DNA of 64,000 nucleotides, from assembly GCA_030248195.1 (NCBI GenBank), contig JASAND010021336.1, positions 62,001 to 126,000 of the forward strand, written 5' to 3'. Both the position numbers and the translations under genes were made by a program. The DNA comes from Trissonchulus latispiculum (lineage: Eukaryota > Nematoda > Enoplea > Enoplida > Ironidae). Below are positions 41,798-52,393 of this stretch, one piece after another. Position 1 is the stretch's first letter; each line of letters starts with the position of its first letter. The notes beneath the pieces are model-generated. The model ran no database searches and was not told where the DNA came from. It saw only the letters and a program-made list of their open reading frames with translations.

Positions 41798-42455
41798 GCG
41801 TCGCGAGCAAGATACGAAAGCATTATTCTTTTGTATCATTGATCTTGATACTTATACTGATGATTCTGACCACATTCAACGACAGCCTATCGGAATCGTC
41901 AGTCCAAACAACACAACCTACGATCAACTTCAAACGTTAGCCTCATCCTTTCAGCCCAGAATACGTGTGTCTGGCTGGCAGTGCAGCTCAAGCATCTGCT
42001 GTTTCCTTTGAACAGCCGTCTCCGGCGGAAGCTCGTCCGTTCCAAATTGGTCTGGAATCACGTTTGTCTATCTTCCGGAGATCAGAAGTGATCATGAGTG
42101 GAATGAGCTTTCCTCCTCTACTCTGAGCGATTTTCAATTTCACAATTCTCCGGTTTGGGCAATTTGAACCGCTCCATAAGACTCCTGGATTATGTTGACA
42201 ATGCTTCTGGCCGACTTGACAAATCCACAAATACCTGCATAAGAGGGCCAAAATTCAACCGTCAAATTCCCTTCTCTCCAGCATGATGAAGCCAATACTT
42301 GACATGGTCCTGCGTAAACTTTGTCTCAGTTGTCCCTTGGAAATTAGAAAATCCCTTCCGCGATCTGTCACCTCTGTCCAACTTCAGGCCCCGTCCCCTC
42401 AAAGGAGATAGCAACTGAAATGGGAACGTGACTCTAGTAACCATGTTTTAGTTTT

Positions 42456-42809
42456 ATGAACCCCGCCCAAGCCCCAGTGATCTTGAACACTTCTGCCACT
42501 GTAGTCCCGGTTTCCCGATTGGAACTTGGAGGTAATTCTGCACAGCGATCGGCTTATTCCCGTCTCACCCGGGTGTACAGTCCCACGAGCTACGCTGCCG
42601 TTCTCCTCCTTCTCGGATCTGACGACATCGAGCGTACGAAACACCGGGGTAAACTGCTGGAACGGTACAAAAACGGACCTGGTTGTTCGACGGTATCGGG
42701 TCTTGTATTCACTTTGGTGGATGACGCCCTGTCTGTCTTACACACAGTCGCCAGCAGTTTTCCCCAGTGCACGGTTATACAACTATCCGACCAGGGGCCA
42801 ACCGCATAA
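42456..42809 (+). CDS. Unrecognised frame inside the pol-less LTR element
   Basis: 117 codons, starting MNPAQAPVILNTSATVV and carrying a SPTSYAAVLLLLGSDD segment. There is no zinc knuckle or catalytic motif. A second frame overlaps it (42526-42819), so coding status is weak. It ends at the edge of the palindromic insertion that starts near 42800, which may have truncated it. It could be a gag remnant, but nothing in it proves that. Confidence 0.25.
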   Translation: MNPAQAPVILNTSATVVPVSRLELGGNSAQRSAYSRLTRVYSPTSYAAVLLLLGSDDIERTKHRGKLLERYKNGPGCSTVSGLVFTLVDDALSVLHTVASSFPQCTVIQLSDQGPTA

Positions 42810-44390
42810 AATCTACTAGTTGCGGATTCCGCAACTATTAGATGCTAGTCCGCGGATTCCGCAATGCGAGTGTTGCATAAAGTGAAAGTGCGGAATCCGC
42901 AACTAACAATACTAGTTCGGGTCAAGTTACTTACTAACTGCTAGTTGCTAGTAGCACTAGAAGCTAGTCTGAGTTGTATAAAATCTAGTAGTTCTACGCT
43001 AGGAATCTACTAGTGCTAGTAAAATCGTCGAGTCAAATTTCACTAGACAATTGTCAGTGAAATCTATGATAAGTTCTCGAAAACCTAACATTTTTCGATG
43101 AAACTTTAAGAATAGCTTCAGTTATCAATTTTCAAGCCACCCTGAAAAATTGTGAAATTTGGTTGATATCAACATAATGGTTTTTTGAAGATTTACGGTT
43201 AATTCACTGCTTTTTCCTCACTTGCAATGCAATACTCGTACTAGGATTGCGAGTGCGTCAAGTCCAGCAGCTTGCTTAGCTAATTTCGTCTAGACTCAGG
43301 AAAATTTTAATGCAACACTTGCGATCCGCACTGGTAACTAAAGTCTGACCTAAAAATCTTGGAACCAAAATGTGAGCGGCTGTCCTGAGCATATCATTTG
43401 AAGGTAGCCTATATAAAGTATATATTTTTAGAATCGTCAGGAACCCGAGATATCGAAAATCCGGAAAAATTAGAAATCCTGGATTTCGTTCACGGAAAAT
43501 TTAAAATTTTATTTTTTCGCGGAATTTTTATCGCAATCAAAATTTCGTTTTAACAGTCGAATAGAGCTGGGCCCGCTACATATTTTTGCTTTAAGAAGCT
43601 TTTCAAGAAAATGCACCCAATTTCTGAGATTCCTGTTTTTCAAAATTACCGGATTTTAAAACTTTCCTTCAATACCTACAAGATGGGTGTCATTCGAATG
43701 CACTTAGCGGACTGAACAACTTTTGCAATAGAGCGAACTCGTTGCAAATGCACTCAATTTCCGGAATTCGCGAAAACCGTATTTTCAGGATTTAAAAAAA
43801 TTTCCCCAATACCCACAATATGGGTATCATTCAAAAACTCTGGATGAACTGAGCAAATCTTGTAATTGAACCAATGTCCAAAAACGCATCTAATTTCCGC
43901 AATTCACAAATTCCGGATTTCACTCTAGTTTTGAAGTTTTTCTTGAATTACGAAGAGTGGGCTCATTTCTGCGAGTTAGCTTTTTCAGAAACTTTGCTCA
44001 GCTCATCAAGAGCTTTCAAATGATACCCATATTGAGGGGAAGAGAAAATTTCCAAAATCCGGTAATTTTAAAACCCAGAATTCCGGAAATAGGGCGCACT
44101 TTCGTGAAAGGCTTTAAGAGCAAAAATGTGTAGCAGGATCAGCTCTATTCGACTGCCAAAACCAAAATCGGGTGAGAAACAAAAAATTTTAACTTTTCCG
44201 TGAACGAAATCCGGAATTTGGTTTTCTCCGGATATTCAAGGTCTCGCGTTCCTGAGGATTCTTAAGATATATACATTATATAGGGTTCCTGCAAATAATA
44301 AATCAAGACAGCCGCTCACATTTCGGTTCCAAGATTCTGTGGTCAGACGTTAGTATGCTAGTACTAGCAAATCCGCACAAGTGGATCAGC
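42800..44390. mobile_element. Palindrome-rich insertion in the LTR element, with nested fold-back
   Basis: Short inverted words (ACTAGTTGCGGATTCCGC, CTAGTACTAGCA) at both sides and ATAAAATCTA-type starts recall the MITE at 33601-34212. It is interrupted by the fold-back at about 43338-44352. Exact ends and target duplication were not resolved. Confidence 0.5.
43338..44352. mobile_element. Fold-back element with ~250-bp inverted arms
   Basis: The left end reads CTAAAGTCTGACCTAAAAATC and the complemented right end reads CTAACGTCTGACCACAGAATC. Similarity continues through CTTGGAACC, GTGAGCGGCTGTC and AACGAAATCC for roughly 250 bases on both sides. Repeated GGAATTT/CCGGATTT words continue in the middle. 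No gene. A flanking TA may be the target duplication. Confidence 0.72.
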
Positions 44391-44749
44391 AGATGTTTAT
44401 GTACCTGGCCTCTGGATACCGACTCGGCTCACATTATTTCCAGAAATGGAGTACTGCAACAGGAACGCTGCAGTTCATGTGCCTCCTAGACACATTTCCC
44501 CAACTGCAGGTCGGTTTCCCCTAACTCGGTGTCTAACATATCAATCCTACTTCCCACCTACCTCGCTCCAGCGGATCTCTGCATGCGACTGACAATCTGC
44601 ACCGGTTCTCAATTCAGCACTAGGATTATGGCTACCTCAACAAGCCTCCAACCTCAAACTTTTGACGAACTAAATGATTTTAAAATAAAAACAGTTGTTG
44701 TCTTGACTAGTTTACATGGCGGGTGCCCTTCTCTCGAAGTAGGGAGCAG

Positions 44750-45298
44750 TGTCACTCGTGTCTGGTTTTTCTTGCAGTTAACATTTTCTATTATGACGTT
44801 TCAGTGAATGCATACTTAATACCTGATTTGCAACAGATGAAATAGCAACGTTCATTCGCTGTATCCCGTAATCAATTTCTTGTACTTTAATTTTAAGAAA
44901 AATGCCGACTGTACAAAAGACACAATTAATTAGTAATGTTTTGAAAACAGGATTCTCGCATTAAGTGACATCGAAGTGAGCGTAAACTATACTATAAAAT
45001 TCTGATACAGCTCTAATCAGGGGGCTCACAGTTTAGTTGGCAGTCAGAACAGTCTGGCCTGGATCTCTGACAGATACCTAAACAGCTACAGTCGGCTCCT
45101 TAAGAACTGCAGAAACAGTTTACCTTCTTTGGAGCACATTGGCTTTATTTACATTTCTTTTTATTGGATAAACTGACGGCTCTCTCTTTCCAGTTTTTGA
45201 ACATGGGTATATAATCATTTACTCCATTGTTTAAATTTCAGATTGTGCTTAACCGAATAGTAGCTTGTTTATTCTAATAAAGCTTGTCTGTCTTTAGT
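44750..45298 (+). repeat. Right LTR of the pol-less element
   Basis: It aligns with 41241-41797 from TGTCACTCGTG through the AATAAAGCTTGT tail, with a modest number of substitutions and small indels. Confidence 0.82.
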
Positions 45299-45548
45299 AA
45301 AATCTTTTTAATTTCAATTTTTAAGTCAATTTTACTTTTTAGCAAACGTCTTAAGATTTACGTAAAGCTAACTTCTGTTAAGAGTGATGTTTAAATAAAG
45401 ATGTTTAAATTTTAGTTTTGGAATTACATTTCTACTGTTTGTTCTATATATACGTGAAACATTCGTGCAGGGCATTTTGACGTTGTCCTTTATGATGATT
45501 TTCAGGTGAACTAGGTAGAAGCAGAAGACAAACAAACAATCTGTTAAA

Positions 45549-48500
45549 TTAGATTTCTGAAAAACTAGAAATTACAGCTTTTATCCCGTTTTTAAACCTG
45601 AAACCGACATTTTCAACCACCAAAACGAAACCTGCGCAGAGCGCAGCTAGACAGAAATAATAAAATAAGTCAGCAAACATTTGCAAGCTAAATGAGTGTG
45701 ACTTTTCGACATTAGTATCTGATCTATTGCTGATTAGTGGTAAGAAGTATTTGTCGTCAATCTTTTGTACAGCGTCACTTTCAAGTACGACAGATACTGC
45801 TTGATTCAATAAATAAAGGAGTTCAGTGCTATTCTTACGGACAACGAATGCAGTTAATTGATGCGCTTGGATCTCTCCATCAATAATGATCAAATTGTCA
45901 TCCTCTCTTGCAATGCTCGCACACACTGCGAGATAGTTAGAATAGATTAAAGATGAATCTTTTTTTAACAGTTTGCGCACAATTTGGTCAACATCCATAT
46001 AGGGCTCAACGATCATTACTTCAAACCAGTCGTTCACCTGCACCCATTCCCAATAATCTACCAGTTCCTGTGAATAGTAGTATCTGTCATTGGTCAAGTA
46101 ATCAATGCACTGGCTTCTACCACTGTAGTTATAAACACTGGAAGTGCATGCTACTAATGGCTTGAGAATCCCCTAAAAATCAACCACAGCATATTTGTGT
46201 ACAATGTTCACATAAAAATATCACATCACTGTTGCGGGTGCTTTTGATTGTTTTCAAACACAAGTAGTATGCTGGCGAGCGCGGTTACGCGCGGTATAGT
46301 CGACATGGACTGAAGGTTCACTGGACGTGGACAGACGTGTACAAGCGGGCACAAAGTCTACTTCACTCATTTCGTCAATTATAGTCCAAAAATTTCATAA
46401 ATCCAACTTTGCCTTAAAAAACTAGTTTTATATAGAATATTTTTAGTTGTTCATTGTTTCATTGTGCTGGTTGTGAATTTGAACTCTCTGGGCATCTACA
46501 GGGCTTTAAATGGTGCTTCTATAATGTGTGTTATAGCGACTCCACCATCACCTCTTTCCAAGTCTTTTGACAAAGCCAACTTTTGCTGTTTTTCCAATGA
46601 TTTTTTAAGATAGCCGTAAATTCCCTTAAATATTGTTTTGTTAATAATTATTGGGTTAATTAATTAATTATTAATAATAATGTTGCAATATCTTAACCGT
46701 AATATTGTAAATTTTGTAAATTGTAGTGCTATCTGTACGCTCAGCATTTCAAACATTATCCAAATCGTTCTTTTCCTTGATTTTAGATCGTAAATTCAAC
46801 ACTACAATAAATATGTTGTAAAGATAGATCATGCTGTTCACCTGACAGTCACGTTAAATGCCGTGTTCATGACTACTTTTGATTCAGTCTGGGAGTTTTC
46901 TGTGAACGCGAGCAGTTGCCTTTTCTTTTGGGGACACCCCAAATCTGACTTTCCCGCGCTTTTCAATGTTATCATATTTCTTTCCCCGTTTCCTAACAAT
47001 TTAACCTCTCCTATATATTTGTTATATTAAATTTTGCTTCCGAATTCCATTTTCTTTTATTCAAATTGACTTCTAACTCTTCCTACTTTTTTATTTTTGC
47101 GAAGTAGCACCGCTCCGGGTGATTTCTTCCACAACTGTTGCTCTTCTACTCCCTCGTCATCACCTCCCCCTTTCCGATTTCTATTATTGCCGTTGCTCTG
47201 TAGCGCTTCTACAAGGGCTGGTGAGCCAAGAGCAAATCGAGAAGGTAGCCCATACGGGAGGCATCAGGCACCCTTGTACCCGAAACCAGAACATAGGAGA
47301 GAGGAGGGAAGAGGGAGAATCAGGTCTTCATTCAGGATTTAAAGTAATGAATTGGCCCGGCCGGAGTTCGAACCACGGCCCTTGCGCTTGCAGGTCAGAC
47401 GTGCTTACCATTGCATTACTGGGCATCAGCTGAACTCCCATTTCAAGCTTATCAATGTTTTCAATGCCTGGGAGCCAAAGGAGATGTTCTGGCGGTTTAA
47501 ATTTAATTTCTTAGCACTAGAAATTACATCCAATTTCAAGGATCAATGTGGTTTTAAACCACAAAATACGCACCGGCCCAAGTAACCCTCCGTCATTTAA
47601 TATCATTTTGTAGAATATCAAGCGTGTTGTTGGATAGGATTGCTACTCACTCGTCTTAGATGAACAAGCACAATCACTTTTGGTTTCGATTTCATGAGGT
47701 GCGAAATCTAGTAAGGAGAGAAAAGAAAAGGGCAAAAATCAAGCATTTACTGTATGCTAGCGCAGCTGTAAAATGTATAAATGCGTTAGTGTTCAAACAC
47801 AAAATTTGCAAAAATAAAACATCATACTTAATACAGAAAAACACGGCGACCATTTCCCAGCATTACAAGAAATCCTATTAGAAATAAGGGAACCTGAATT
47901 TTTGAGGTTATCTTGTTTCCTGCGAGCCGCGGGTAGAGGAACAGGGGAGCAACCTTTCCCGAGAAGTGGAGAAGGCGGGTTGGAACTAATACCGCCTTGC
48001 GGGAAATGGGGCCGGTAGCGGATCGAAATTGGACCCGCTTACAACTCTGTTCTGAGGTAATCATGTAGTAGATTGCTTCCTTATTGCAGCACATGCATTT
48101 GGTCACGGTTAAGAGTAATCATGGTCGATTAAGTTTCATCGTTTATAGCGTAAAACGAGATTCGAACAGTTTTTTGTAAACTTAAATTACCAAAGACGAA
48201 AGTGAAACATTCTTAAAGCATGACAGCACATCATTTTCGGTTTGCTTTCGATTTCACGAAGCAACATGGTCTATTTTCATCTTACTTGTTTCGTCATCCT
48301 AAAGATATCTTGATATTTCGTATCCTCGTCAGCTCATTGGATATCATGGAAGATATGTTTGAGAACCGTAGATGCATAAAATTGAAGAAAAGTAAATCCT
48401 AACTGTGAAAAACTAACTATTGCGATCTGCGATTCTAAACAATCGTTCAAATTAATCATTCCTTTTGTGTAAGAACATTGGCTTTGCAATATTAGCTATC

Positions 48501-51500
48501 TAATTTGCATATCTAATTTGCATATTCCAAATTGTCACCGAAATTGGGGCTATATAAACGCAAGCATTCTTTGTTGTATTCATTCGATTCAATCATCAGA
48601 TTGTTATCATCGTATGCCACTGCTGCCATGCCAATAAACAGTAAGTTGTGTGATTAAAGACTTTGTACGCCAACCTCGACTCTTGATTGAATAGGATAGG
48701 ACTTTAGCCTAGGGATCAAATTTAGCGTGAGTTGCACCCTTTGAGAAAACCTGCAATCGTTTCGCCAAACAATTTCCGGTTTAGTAACCGGGCAGTAAAC
48801 CGGGGATTGATATTTGGCGACCGTGACAGGACCTCTGTCCGGTTTGTCAAATTTCAAAATTTGTCTAAATTGGCAACTTTGAAAAATAACTTTCTTTTTT
48901 TTGCGATTTGAAATTGATTTGGATAATTATTTGTGACACTTAGTTTTCTATAAAAACAACTTTTTATGTTTTTATTTGTGAGGGTGCAACTTAGGAAATG
49001 GACAAATTTACGAATAGGTAGGCACACTAAACCCTGGTGGTAAAAATTCCTGTTTTCGGGAATATTTAACACTAGGAGAGCAACACAAGTGCACTAGAGG
49101 CAAAATCCCGAAATTTTGGTCAAATTTTGAAAATTTTGTCGACTCCCCCAAAGTAAATTTTGAGTCGATTTAGGCAAAAAGCTTGCTTATTCAGTCTGAA
49201 ATTAATTTTTTGTAACGTTATTTTCTCGCTCAGAATCTAATTTAGAGCATTTTAAGGCCAAAAATTTGAAGTTTTAGCCAAGTCTTGACAAATTTTTGAC
49301 TCTCCCCCAATCAACCCCTAGAATCAAAAACAGATTTGTGTACGATTTCGAAATTTTAGAGCAGTTGGTATTTGTCTTCGACCCTTTTAACTCCCCATTT
49401 TCAAATTTTTTGAGAATAGTGTCTAGTGTCATTTTTGGTATTCTCGAGCATCAAAGTTGCTATTTTGGAGTGTTTTGGAGAGTAGCTTGAGCAACAACAA
49501 TTCTGCAATGCGTAGTTTTAGTCATTTTTGAGACAGAAATTTTCACATGAGTCAGTTTCGTCGGTGCTTTTTCTGCCACCAAGTGGGTCATTTAGTGGCT
49601 ACATGTCCTTTACGTATAAACAATTTTCGATGTCAAGTTCCTTTTCGTGATCAGAATAGTGATATTTTCAGAGGCACAAACAATTTTCGATGTCAAGTTC
49701 CTTTTCGTGATCAGAATAGTGATATTTTCAGAGGCACACCGCCCAGTCATTTCGCATTTTTGCCTAGATTAGCCAATTTTTCCTCGAATTTTCCGTTGTC
49801 CCCTTATGGATATAGTTCAAGAAGCTGTTTTTCTCCGCCAAGTCTGCTTAGCCTATATGTGCTCCCGCCTATCAGATGTTTTTCTTGTGGTTTTGTCGGC
49901 TTTCCCAATGCGAACTCAAATTTTTTGAGACGTCCAACTCATGGATTTCGTTATAGTCCTAATTTGATCTCGCCTCCGCCTGTATACCCTAGATTTCCAA
50001 CTTTATTTGATCGAAATTCAAGTTCTACATACCCGAACGAATTCAACGCTAGGCCTAGTTGCCCCATTGGAAACTACACCAGAAACAACTATTCGTTTTG
50101 TGCTAACTCTCAAACTTCTTTTTCTAGGTTGAAAAATCCATATAAAAATGGTCATTTTCGAACGTCTTTTGTATGTCCGGATTTTTCAGACGAAAAATCT
50201 TTTGCGAACCCCCAAAACAAAATTACTACAGCAGTGAGGAGTAGCCCTATGAACTGCTACTATAATCGGTATTCGTTTCCTCGATTCGTTTCTCCAAGAT
50301 TTTCTGCAGGCCAAAACCTTTTTCAATATGGCAGTACAACCATTTGGCCGAAATCTCAAAACTATTCAGGTCGATTTTTAAATCCTTACTTTCAGAGTAC
50401 AATGAACGGTAGTTTTAGGCCAAGCGCGATGTTATCGAACAGAGTTTCACATTTTTATCCCTCGAATTTTGGCTTCAAACGAAGTTTTGGAAAATCAGCG
50501 TTTTTGACCTCCCAAAACAGGTCTTACCGCTTCAAACTAAAAGTGACTCGTTTCAAAGAAACTTTTTCTAGTAATTTAGCTAGTGTGGTGCAGCCGAGCA
50601 AGGATTCTACCAGTTGGAATGGCTCAAGTGATATTGAATCTAACAAAGCCCTTAGTGAAAGTGGCTCTAAGAATATTCCTTCAGCTATTATGGGAACAGT
50701 AGTAAATATAGCCCTAAGTAATGGTTATGGTTTAGATTTATTATTTAGTGAAGATAAGGGCAAAGAATGTGCTGATAGTATGGGTAACAGCACTGATGAA
50801 AAGCTGCAGCAACATACCAACAATGAATTTGTTTTGGAAAAGAAGGATTTGGTTATAATTTCATAGCCACGAGCTTTGCCATCGCCATTCTCAGCAATTG
50901 AGCAGGGGAAGATGCTTTGATTAGGATTCCGGTCACTGGGCTCATATATCACCATTACGCGCAACTTGTATGGCCATCTTCAAGTTAGTGCGTAGCTGCC
51001 ACACAAAGGCGCATGTCGTAGGTCTCTACGTCGTGTTTCTGTCGTGATGGTAGCATGGTTACATTCTTTTTTCTTTTTCTTTTTCTATTTTTTACTTTCA
51101 ATTTTCTACTTTTTGCAGTAATTTTTTTGTCTTGTATTTTTGTCTATTTTTAACCGGAATTTTGTTGAAAACTAACGTTCAGTATTTTTCCTAACCTGTA
51201 TTTTTCTCTGTTGTCTTTTTTTGAATTCTTGGAATTGTTAGTCTACTTGAAAAGCAAGCAAAGTTTGTTAGTTAACCAGTACACACCGTACCTATTGATG
51301 GTTAACCAGAAAGAAAGAGGGAATAATAAGAGGCAATATGGTAATATGTTCAAGTTTAAAACGCTTCAGATACCTTTAAATGAAGAATTTAACTATTACT
51401 GAAGTTTGGCTTGCTATTTATCTTCTATTTTGTGGTATTTAATCTTTACAGTATTATTTTTGAAGTTTTTTTGTTCGTGTACAGGTATACCTTTGCATTC

Positions 51501-52393
51501 TAACTTTGCTATTTCTAACTTTGGCATTTTGTTTTGTATTTTTCACTTAATCTTTGCCGTATTTTAATCTAAAAACATCTTAAAAATCCAAAAATATTGA
51601 GTTAGTTCTTTATGTAGTTTATTTGCTGTACACTTGTTTTTGTATTCTTTTGTAATTATGCTTCGGCAAGCCACACTTCATAGGGAAATAAGTTCACGCT
51701 TTGTATATTGACGCAGTGGATTAGAGTTAGTTTGTATCTTTACTTAAACACACCTCATAAAAGTTCAAGTGAAATGACTGCTGTGAATATAGTTTTTCTC
51801 TTTTGGAGTGAATTTCTACTTTTTCTGTTCAAACGTAATCTCTGTAAAAACGTAGAATTTCCTTTCTGTCTTTCTCTTTTATCTTTTCTATCTCGCGCTT
51901 ATCTTCTCTAAATTCTTGGCACAGAATCTCAAGTTTACGAGTACGAATTTCATTATAAATGTTTGTCTAACCCCCTTTGTGTTTCAGCTTTACGGCTCTT
52001 TCAGTGGTGTTTTTCAACGGTGCTTTGAACGGTCCTAGTTGCCGGTGCTACCAGTCTTCCGACCAGGCTCGAGGGCCGGTGCCCCGTAGTAGCCATACCA
52101 ATACCATGCAGTTTTCTTTTTTGAAGCAATGAAACAAGAGTACGGAATAATCCACGACTGAAGAATTTGGCTAGTGACTTATCTCGGCGATTAATGTCTT
52201 GCTGATTAAGCACATACGCAAACGCTAAGAAAAGCATTGTTGTACAACTTTCCCTACGTTTTGCCGTTTTGCTGAAGATAAGGTTGACGCAACCAATTAC
52301 CACTAATGCCAAAAGAATGCATTGCCAAACGCTACTTTTGAAAGCCAGCAGCCACCAGAATCTTCTGTACATAATGCGATTTCGACGACGCAA
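45549..52393 (-). CDS. Ionotropic receptor (IR)-like chemosensory gene, two exons seen
   Basis: An IR is a ligand-gated cation channel of sensory neurons. The upstream exon (52393 to a GT donor near 52104) shows the TM1 and pore region: RRFWWLLAFKSSVWQCILLAL, then TMLFLAFAYVLNQQDI. The 3' exon begins after an AG acceptor at 46174-46175 (GILKPLVAC) and runs to 45549. It holds the second half of the S2 ligand-binding lobe (FVVRKNSTELLYLLNQAVSVVLES) and TM3 (LFYYFCLAALCAGFVLVVENV), ending 20 residues later, as IRs do. The roughly 5.9-kb gap may hide one more small exon covering TM2. Upstream exons were not found. A functional gene cannot be proved; the exons themselves are intact. Confidence 0.6.
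47095..47430 (-). mobile_element. tRNA-derived SINE
   Basis: The minus-strand head contains an A-box-like TAATGCAATGGT (about 47407-47418) and a perfect B box GGTTCGAACTC (47364-47374), then a longer non-tRNA body rich in CTCTCC/GAGG toward 47095. The tRNA-like part is followed by CGGCCGGGCCA in place of an acceptor stem match, so it is not a functional tRNA gene. Confidence 0.65.
48551..48830 (+). promoter_or_regulatory. LTR-like unit: TATA box, AATAAA and a TTTGGCGACCGTGACAGGA PBS
   Basis: TATATAAAC at 48551, an initiator region around 48578, AATAAA near 48632, then at about 48811 TTTGGCGACCGTGACAGGA, the form of primer-binding site that follows the 5' LTR in many animal LTR retrotransposons. 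No matching second copy was found downstream, so this may be a 5' LTR whose partner is lost, or a solo derivative. It lies about 740 bases upstream of the zinc-knuckle ORF. Confidence 0.45.
49547..50866 (+). CDS. Intact 439-aa CCHC zinc-knuckle protein, low complexity, gag-like
   Basis: A single open frame from ATG 49547. Residues 7-20 form a retroviral-type zinc knuckle, CFFCHQVGHLVATC (C-x2-C-x4-H-x4-C). A perfect 60-bp tandem duplication (49618-49737) repeats 20 residues. The rest is strongly biased to Phe, Ser, Asn, Arg, Pro and Tyr, with a repeating pattern of (F/Y)-x-R/S-P blocks and no predicted globular domain. The last 110 residues are more hydrophilic and acidic. This suggests RNA binding plus phase-separating or capsid-like behaviour. 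The PBS-like unit upstream and lack of pol fit a gag-only LTR derivative (TR-GAG); a host gene cannot be excluded. 439 codons without a stop amid decayed elements suggests youth or selection. Confidence 0.6.
   Translation: MSQFRRCFFCHQVGHLVATCPLRINNFRCQVPFRDQNSDIFRGTNNFRCQVPFRDQNSDIFRGTPPSHFAFLPRLANFSSNFPLSPYGYSSRSCFSPPSLLSLYVLPPIRCFSCGFVGFPNANSNFLRRPTHGFRYSPNLISPPPVYPRFPTLFDRNSSSTYPNEFNARPSCPIGNYTRNNYSFCANSQTSFSRLKNPYKNGHFRTSFVCPDFSDEKSFANPQNKITTAVRSSPMNCYYNRYSFPRFVSPRFSAGQNLFQYGSTTIWPKSQNYSGRFLNPYFQSTMNGSFRPSAMLSNRVSHFYPSNFGFKRSFGKSAFLTSQNRSYRFKLKVTRFKETFSSNLASVVQPSKDSTSWNGSSDIESNKALSESGSKNIPSAIMGTVVNIALSNGYGLDLLFSEDKGKECADSMGNSTDEKLQQHTNNEFVLEKKDLVIIS
49618..49737. repeat. Perfect 60-bp tandem duplication
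   Basis: Two adjacent identical 60-base units (49618-49677, 49678-49737) encode two identical 20-residue blocks. Perfect identity indicates a very recent duplication or an assembly artefact. Confidence 0.95.
50870..52000. other. T-rich non-coding stretch
   Basis: Long CTTTTT/TTTTC tracts (51060-51220) and AT-rich filler. One 63-codon frame (51211-51402) with no recognisable motif is not supported as a gene. No LTR partner for the unit at 48551 was found here. Confidence 0.5.

Larger units (their letters stand above)
41241..45298. mobile_element. LTR element without pol (TRIM/LARD-like), with nested insertions
   Basis: Two direct repeats of about 550 bases (41241 to about 41797; 44750 to about 45298) start TGTCAC(A/T)CGTG and share a TATAAAATTC promoter, AATAAAG and a long conserved tail. 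A PBS-like TGGCGTCGCGAGCAAGAT follows the left copy near 41803. The interior, once the insertion at about 42800-44390 is discounted, is only about 1.4 kb and has no reverse transcriptase, integrase or protease. It holds one frame (42456-42809) of unknown character with Ser/Pro-rich sequence. The target duplication was not resolved because the 3' LTR end is uncertain. Confidence 0.75.
46176..52100. other. Intron-like interval of the IR gene holding retroelement pieces
   Basis: AT-rich sequence (for example TTAATTAATTAATTATT near 46655). It contains a SINE (47095-47430), an LTR-like promoter/PBS unit (48551-48830) and the 439-codon zinc-knuckle ORF (49547-50866). Duplicated ATCTAATTTGCATA words lie near 48495-48530. 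Nothing else gene-like is visible. Confidence 0.5.

Noticed and set aside
42800..44390. A Polinton or viral terminal repeat
   Set aside because: The inverted repeats are explained by the nested fold-back and MITE-like arms; no viral gene lies near.
47600..48402. Short frames (60-92 codons) between the SINE and the LTR-like unit
   Set aside because: No motifs, no splice or promoter context, and codon composition follows local base composition; they lie within the presumed IR intron.
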